Of a stretch of 9,649 bases of DNA, positions 7,001 to 9,649 are shown in pieces. Position numbers and translations under genes: made by a program. The notes beneath the pieces are model-generated. The model was not told where the DNA came from, ran no database searches, and saw nothing but the letters and a program-made list of their open reading frames with translations. Source of the DNA: Robiginitomaculum sp. (GTDB lineage: Bacteria > Pseudomonadota > Alphaproteobacteria > Caulobacterales > Maricaulaceae); contig JAKIUV010000094.1 of NCBI GenBank assembly GCA_021647375.1, forward strand, positions 1 through 9,649. The letters run 5' to 3'. Numbering within the stretch: position 1 is the first letter of the stretch; each line of letters opens with the position of its first letter.

Positions 7001-7276
7001 GAGTTTCTCAAGCCTATGGTGGTGGCGCTGGCATTTGGCGTATTGTTTGACTTTTTTCTAACCCTGATATTGGTACCTGCCATGTACGGTATCGGTATCG
7101 ACATCAAACGATTAGCTAAAAGAATTTGGACAGGCGAACGGCAACCGCCGCTCGGTTCCAGTTATGACCCGGAAATGGCTGTCGCCTTGGAAGGCCACGA
7201 AATTGACGGCCTTATGGATGATAAGTTCACAGACGCCGCGCCCGAGTCTAAACTAGGGCCTGCTCCGGCGCAGTAA
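4040..7276 (+). CDS. RND efflux permease (AcrB/HAE1-like inner-membrane transporter)
   Basis: This is the proton-driven pump subunit, working as an inner-membrane trimer that passes substrates to the adaptor and outer channel. It has 1078 residues, against about 1050 for AcrB, the excess being a polar C-terminal tail of about 60 residues. The usual two-fold layout is visible: TM1 (about 12-32), a large periplasmic loop, TM2 (about 333-350), TM3 (about 354-372), TM4 (about 380-400), the second half starting at 'FRYATLAIFFGLF', a second large loop, then TM8-TM12. TM4 has the proton-relay pair D397-D398 in IVVDDAIVVGE, matching AcrB D407/D408. In TM10 the position of AcrB K940 is N931 (AVNDNLVLLDYVNR), so the lysine is missing. 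The TM11 arginine is kept in R961-F-R963-P-I-L. It overlaps the adaptor gene by one base and sits 39 bp before the M13 peptidase. The family is sure; substrate and exact subfamily are not determined. Confidence 0.95.
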   Translation: MRGLIAWWAKNPVAANLLMLAIIFVGLFGFFNLEREIFPGIKVNEIQVQSTWQGASPRDMQEQIITRIEEAVYDLDGIDNIQAIAFEGGGRVTIKTKVNADFDRLLDEIKTRVDGIINLPPDAFRPTVRRTPVEIDYMYMALHGDMNRLDLQLIADDVRREMAELFGGELTQDITRLDREITIEISEDKLRQFGLTFQQVATAISGASVNLSAGEVRTSAGRLQLRTRALADSAPEFEKIIIRQSADGGRVMLKDIATVLDGFQDIDFTADFKGQEAVFFRVISPDKPDVSKTGKAFRKYIKEKNETLPPELTLSMWGDFSVGFDSRMSLIGSNALMGMILVLLILTIFLRPAVAIWVTVGITVSFLGAFAIAPFIGISLNMISTFAFLLVIGIVVDDAIVVGESVHFHVEHGISGTRGSIAGANMVSKPVIFAVITTIMVFLPWMFLSGSTSDFTSQISLVVMAALVFSLIEAFFILPSHLRHLKPLPPRSEMGPFARFQTMMADSLVNFARRFFRPFIAAVIKFRYATLAIFFGLFYLSISAIQANLAKVEMFPDFGGDMLMAQITFPEGTSFDRLTQVQKQLEDAVVTLNKNVEKDFGVEYDLIPAPGSFANGRNIQSFLGLAPAEQRGEISSTDIAEKLEEYLGPVPDAFRITISATGGRGGGGQSVSYAIASDNEADLSRAMKEFKAHLSTYGNVSRTWDSLESSSQEMQFSLKPGAESLGITLASLTRQVREAFFGREVQRLPRNGDDVRVVLRYPKAARDSIDSLQQLRIRTASGTEVPLYSVADITFAPGISRINRRDRKQVISVGAVIRGGPQAKQVVQKDITDVFLPKWELSNPNAERLLVGADDEQSTLLSELRRSGIFILFAMYFLLAVGFRSYSQPLLILIAIPFAFVGMVFGAIVTGTPLGIMSGFGFFAAAGVAVNDNLVLLDYVNRLTAKGVGAYQAMIDACVARFRPILLTSVTTFVGVMPMFAENSAQAEFLKPMVVALAFGVLFDFFLTLILVPAMYGIGIDIKRLAKRIWTGERQPPLGSSYDPEMAVALEGHEIDGLMDDKFTDAAPESKLGPAPAQ

Positions 7277-7304
7277 TTTACAAGAAAACTTCAATTTAAA
7301 AACC

Positions 7305-7309
7305 AGGAG
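7305..7309 (+). promoter_or_regulatory. Ribosome-binding site of the M13 peptidase
   Basis: AGGAG lies 6 bases before the ATG at 7316 in a 39-bp gap with no visible terminator or promoter. This supports the start and suggests read-through from the permease gene. Confidence 0.65.
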
Positions 7310-7315
7310 AAAACT

Positions 7316-9385
7316 ATGCCCCTCAATAAACTTATCGTCCCGAGCCTATTAGCGCTCGGCCTAGCCGCCGGCCTCAGTGCATGTGGCCAAAAAACCAGTG
7401 CCCCAACCGAAACGAGCCGGGTGCAAAGCCCTGTGCTGGGTACATTTGGTGTCGCGCTTGAGAACATGGACAAAACGGTAAAGCCCGGCGATAATTTCTT
7501 TTATTATGTCAACGGTACATGGCTCAACAACACCGAAATTCCGGCGGATAAATCCAATTATGGGTCGTTCACAATGTTGCACGATCAATCGGTAAAAGAT
7601 GTGCAGGCTATCATTCAAGATATGGCAAAAGCCAAATCCGCCAAGGGCAGTAATGAGCAAAAAATCGGCGACCTTTATGCCGCCTTTATGGATACAGATA
7701 AAATCGAAGCCCTAGGTATTACCCCTATCGCTGCTGACCTTGCTGCCATTAAAGCGCTGAAAGATCACAAAGCGGTTGCCGCCATGATGGGCGATCCGTC
7801 TATGGGCGTAAAATCGCCAATTGGCGGCTGGGTTGATGTGGATGTCAAAGACACCAGCAACTATATTTTTTATATGACCCAATCCGGCCTTGGCATGTCC
7901 AACCGAGGTTATTACCTGGACGCGGATGAAAAATCCATTGGCCTGCGCGCCGATTATGTAAAGTTTATGGCGGCCATGCTCAGCGCCGCTGGCGAAGATG
8001 AAGCGGCCACACGCGCGAGCGCAGTCATGGCCTTTGAAACCAAAATGGCCGCCTCCCACTGGAAGCCGGAAAAGCGCCGCGAGCGCGACCTGACCTATAA
8101 CAAGATGACCATGGCGGAACTCATTGCTTATGCGCCCGGATTTGACTGGCAAGGCATGGCTGACAATGCCGGCATTGGTGCGCAAAAATCATTTGTGGTG
8201 CGCGAAACCGATGCCGTGCAAGGTCTCGCAAAAACTTTTGCCGAAACACCAATGGACGTTCTCAAAGACTATATGACCATTCATTATATTAGCAGTAAAT
8301 CGGCATATTTGCCCAAGGCTATTGATGACGCCAAATTTGCCTTTTACGGCAAAGCCCTGCGCGGTACGGAAGAGCAGCGCCCGCGTTGGAAACGCGGTGT
8401 TGGCCAAGTTAGCAATACTTTGGGCGAGGCTGTCGGCGAAGTCTATGTAGGCCGCCATTTCAAGCCCGAAGCCAAGGCGCAAATGGACGATCTTGTCGAG
8501 AACTTACGCGCTACCTTTAAAGACGGTATTGACGGGCTTGAGTGGATGAGCCCAGAGACCAAAATTGAAGCCCAAGACAAACTTAGAAAGTTTTATCCCA
8601 AAATTGGCTACCCGAAAACATGGACGGATTATTCCGCGCTTCAAGTTGACCGTAACGACCTCATCGGCACCATAAAATCTGCCAATGCTTGGGCGTGGAA
8701 CGACATGGTCTCCGATCTTGGCGGCCCGATTGACCGCGAAGAATGGGGCATGACGCCGCAAACTGTGAATGCTTATTACCGCCCGTCCTTGAACGAGATT
8801 GTGTTTCCGGCGGCTATTTTGCAGGCTCCGTTCTTTGACCCGGCTGCCGACCCTGCGGTTAATTACGGCGGCATTGGCGCGGTGATTGGCCACGAAATGG
8901 GGCACGGTTTTGATGACCAAGGTGCCAAATCCGACGGCGACGGCAAGCAGCGCAATTGGTGGAGCGAAGCTGACCAAGCCGCGTTCAAAGCCAAGTCCGA
9001 AGCCCTCATCGCCCAATATGACCAATTTGAGCCACTGCCCGGCGCCCACATTAACGGCCAATTATCCTTGGGCGAAAACATTGGCGATTTGACCGGTATC
9101 ACTATGGCCTATGCCGCCTACCAAAAATCACTGGGCGGCAAACCCGCCCCGGTGATCGACGGCTATACAGGCGACCAACGCTTCTTCTTGGCTTACGGTC
9201 AAATTTGGCAACGCAAGTTTCGCGAAGAAGCCATGCGTACCCAGCTTAAAAACGGCCCCCACAGCCCCGGCGAATACCGCGCCAACGGCATAGTCCGCAA
9301 TTTTGACCAATGGTATGTTGCTTTCGACGTACAGCCGGGCGATAAACTATATCTAGCACCAGAAGACCGTGTCAAAATTTGGTAG
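7316..9385 (+). CDS. M13 family zinc metallopeptidase (neprilysin/PepO-like), lipoprotein
   Basis: M13 enzymes are zinc endopeptidases or oligopeptidases, generally cleaving peptides below a few kDa. The 689 residues match bacterial full-length members. A lipoprotein signal peptide with lipobox LSAC places the acylated cysteine at position 23, so the enzyme should be tethered in the envelope facing the periplasm or outside. The N-terminal M13 domain covers about 50-430. The catalytic domain shows N485-A-Y-Y (substrate backbone contact), H526-E527-M-G-H530 (two zinc ligands and the catalytic glutamate), E587-N-I-G-D591 (third zinc ligand and supporting aspartate) and H649-SPGEY-R655, equivalent to neprilysin H711 and R717. 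The C-terminus ends in the family-typical tryptophan, though the usual CxxW cysteine is not present. It is the last gene before the terminator at 9411-9437, 39 bp after the permease. All catalytic residues are intact. The natural substrate is unknown. Confidence 0.95.
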   Translation: MPLNKLIVPSLLALGLAAGLSACGQKTSAPTETSRVQSPVLGTFGVALENMDKTVKPGDNFFYYVNGTWLNNTEIPADKSNYGSFTMLHDQSVKDVQAIIQDMAKAKSAKGSNEQKIGDLYAAFMDTDKIEALGITPIAADLAAIKALKDHKAVAAMMGDPSMGVKSPIGGWVDVDVKDTSNYIFYMTQSGLGMSNRGYYLDADEKSIGLRADYVKFMAAMLSAAGEDEAATRASAVMAFETKMAASHWKPEKRRERDLTYNKMTMAELIAYAPGFDWQGMADNAGIGAQKSFVVRETDAVQGLAKTFAETPMDVLKDYMTIHYISSKSAYLPKAIDDAKFAFYGKALRGTEEQRPRWKRGVGQVSNTLGEAVGEVYVGRHFKPEAKAQMDDLVENLRATFKDGIDGLEWMSPETKIEAQDKLRKFYPKIGYPKTWTDYSALQVDRNDLIGTIKSANAWAWNDMVSDLGGPIDREEWGMTPQTVNAYYRPSLNEIVFPAAILQAPFFDPAADPAVNYGGIGAVIGHEMGHGFDDQGAKSDGDGKQRNWWSEADQAAFKAKSEALIAQYDQFEPLPGAHINGQLSLGENIGDLTGITMAYAAYQKSLGGKPAPVIDGYTGDQRFFLAYGQIWQRKFREEAMRTQLKNGPHSPGEYRANGIVRNFDQWYVAFDVQPGDKLYLAPEDRVKIW

Positions 9386-9410
9386 CTAGAAACGCCAATA
9401 TATCTATGAC

Positions 9411-9437
9411 CCTTCCACATTTGTGGGAGGTTTTTTT
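9411..9437 (+). terminator. Rho-independent terminator of the efflux-peptidase unit
   Basis: CCTTCCAC (9411-9418) pairs with GTGGGAGG (9423-9430), with one T-G wobble, around a 4-base ATTT loop, and seven T residues follow (9431-9437). The stem begins 25 bases after the peptidase stop codon. No comparable terminator is visible between 845 and 9385, which supports one long transcription unit. Confidence 0.88.
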
Positions 9438-9452
9438 ATATCTGCCAGATTT

Positions 9453-9467
9453 TGATATATTATATCA
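9453..9467 (+). promoter_or_regulatory. 15-bp palindrome containing an extended -10 promoter element
   Basis: TGATATA (9453-9459), T, TATATCA (9461-9467) is a perfect palindrome about a single central T. Inside it, TG-A-TATATT (9453-9461) matches the extended -10 form TGnTATAAT, with 5/6 in the hexamer. No good -35 is visible: the upstream DNA is the terminator's poly-T. It would start transcription near 9468, about 35 nt before the partial gene at 9503. The palindrome is a plausible operator, but AT-rich palindromes also arise by chance. Confidence 0.4.
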
Positions 9468-9502
9468 TTGCTAAAGCCTATTGATGCACCTATATTTATC
9501 CT

Positions 9503-9649
9503 ATGATGCAAATTCGGACATTGTGGCAGACGCTAGCAATCCTAAGCTTTACGCTGTTTTTTTTGTTGGTACGCATTGGCGCGGCTGAACATTCCGCACA
9601 GTTTGGCTCCGGGCCTCATCACCATGACGGTAAAATATGTGCAGTGTCT
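9503..9649 (+). CDS. Small secreted or membrane hypothetical protein, 3' end outside the window
   Basis: The reading frame from ATG 9503 (alternative ATG 9506) stays open for 49 codons to the right edge. A hydrophobic segment (about residues 8-25) is followed by IGAA, which could be a signal-peptidase site. Then comes a polar part with G-P-H-H-H-D-G-K-I-C. Clustered His plus Cys after a signal-like segment is reminiscent of small envelope proteins linked to metals, but I cannot assign a family. No strong ribosome-binding site is visible. An extended -10 palindrome lies about 40 bp upstream and the previous unit is terminated, so it probably begins a separate transcript. Confidence 0.5.
   Translation, partial: MMQIRTLWQTLAILSFTLFFLLVRIGAAEHSAQFGSGPHHHDGKICAVS

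Noticed and set aside
9484..9593. Alternative plus-strand frame from ATG 9484
   Set aside because: It ends within about 36 codons and shows no signal peptide or known motif. The frame from 9503 remains open to the edge and has a signal-like hydrophobic segment.

Overview
The window reads as a chromosomal segment of an alphaproteobacterium. The main reason is an intact GcrA-type cell-cycle regulator, a family essentially confined to Alphaproteobacteria. Base composition is moderate rather than very GC-rich, which would fit a marine stalked or budding lineage (Caulobacterales/Maricaulales, Hyphomonadaceae-like) better than Caulobacter itself. That placement is inference. All genes recognised lie on the plus strand, and there is no sign of mobile elements, CRISPR arrays, tRNA or rRNA genes.

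Layout: positions 1-225 are non-coding DNA upstream of gcrA, with a near-consensus DnaA box, an overlapping inverted repeat and a small hairpin. gcrA occupies 226-726. The 118 bp between gcrA and the next gene hold a well-formed sigma70-like promoter (TTGACC, 16 bp, TATTAT) overlaid by a perfect inverted repeat, with further dyads downstream. Then comes a tripartite RND efflux system in the order outer-membrane factor (845-2371), membrane-fusion protein (2514-4040) and inner-membrane permease (4040-7276). The last two share one base (TGATG). Only 39 bp further on is a lipoprotein zinc peptidase of family M13 (7316-9385). A strong Rho-independent terminator at 9411-9437 closes the unit. A second promoter-like palindrome then precedes the start of a small secreted or membrane protein that runs off the right edge (9503-9649).

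How the genes work together: the permease should take up substrate from the inner membrane or periplasm using proton-motive force. The membrane-fusion protein bridges it to the TolC/NodT-type channel in the outer membrane. The M13 peptidase is predicted to be a lipid-anchored envelope protein, and its position before the terminator suggests co-expression with the pump. No regulator gene for the pump lies in the window, but the dyad on its promoter suggests a dimeric repressor encoded elsewhere.

Most of the content belongs to well-known families. The parts that deserve a second look are an 88-residue acidic-then-lysine-rich tail on the membrane-fusion protein, a permease lacking the usual TM10 lysine of the proton relay, the pump-peptidase linkage, and the dyad-rich promoters. 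I do not see convincing evidence of a wholly new system.
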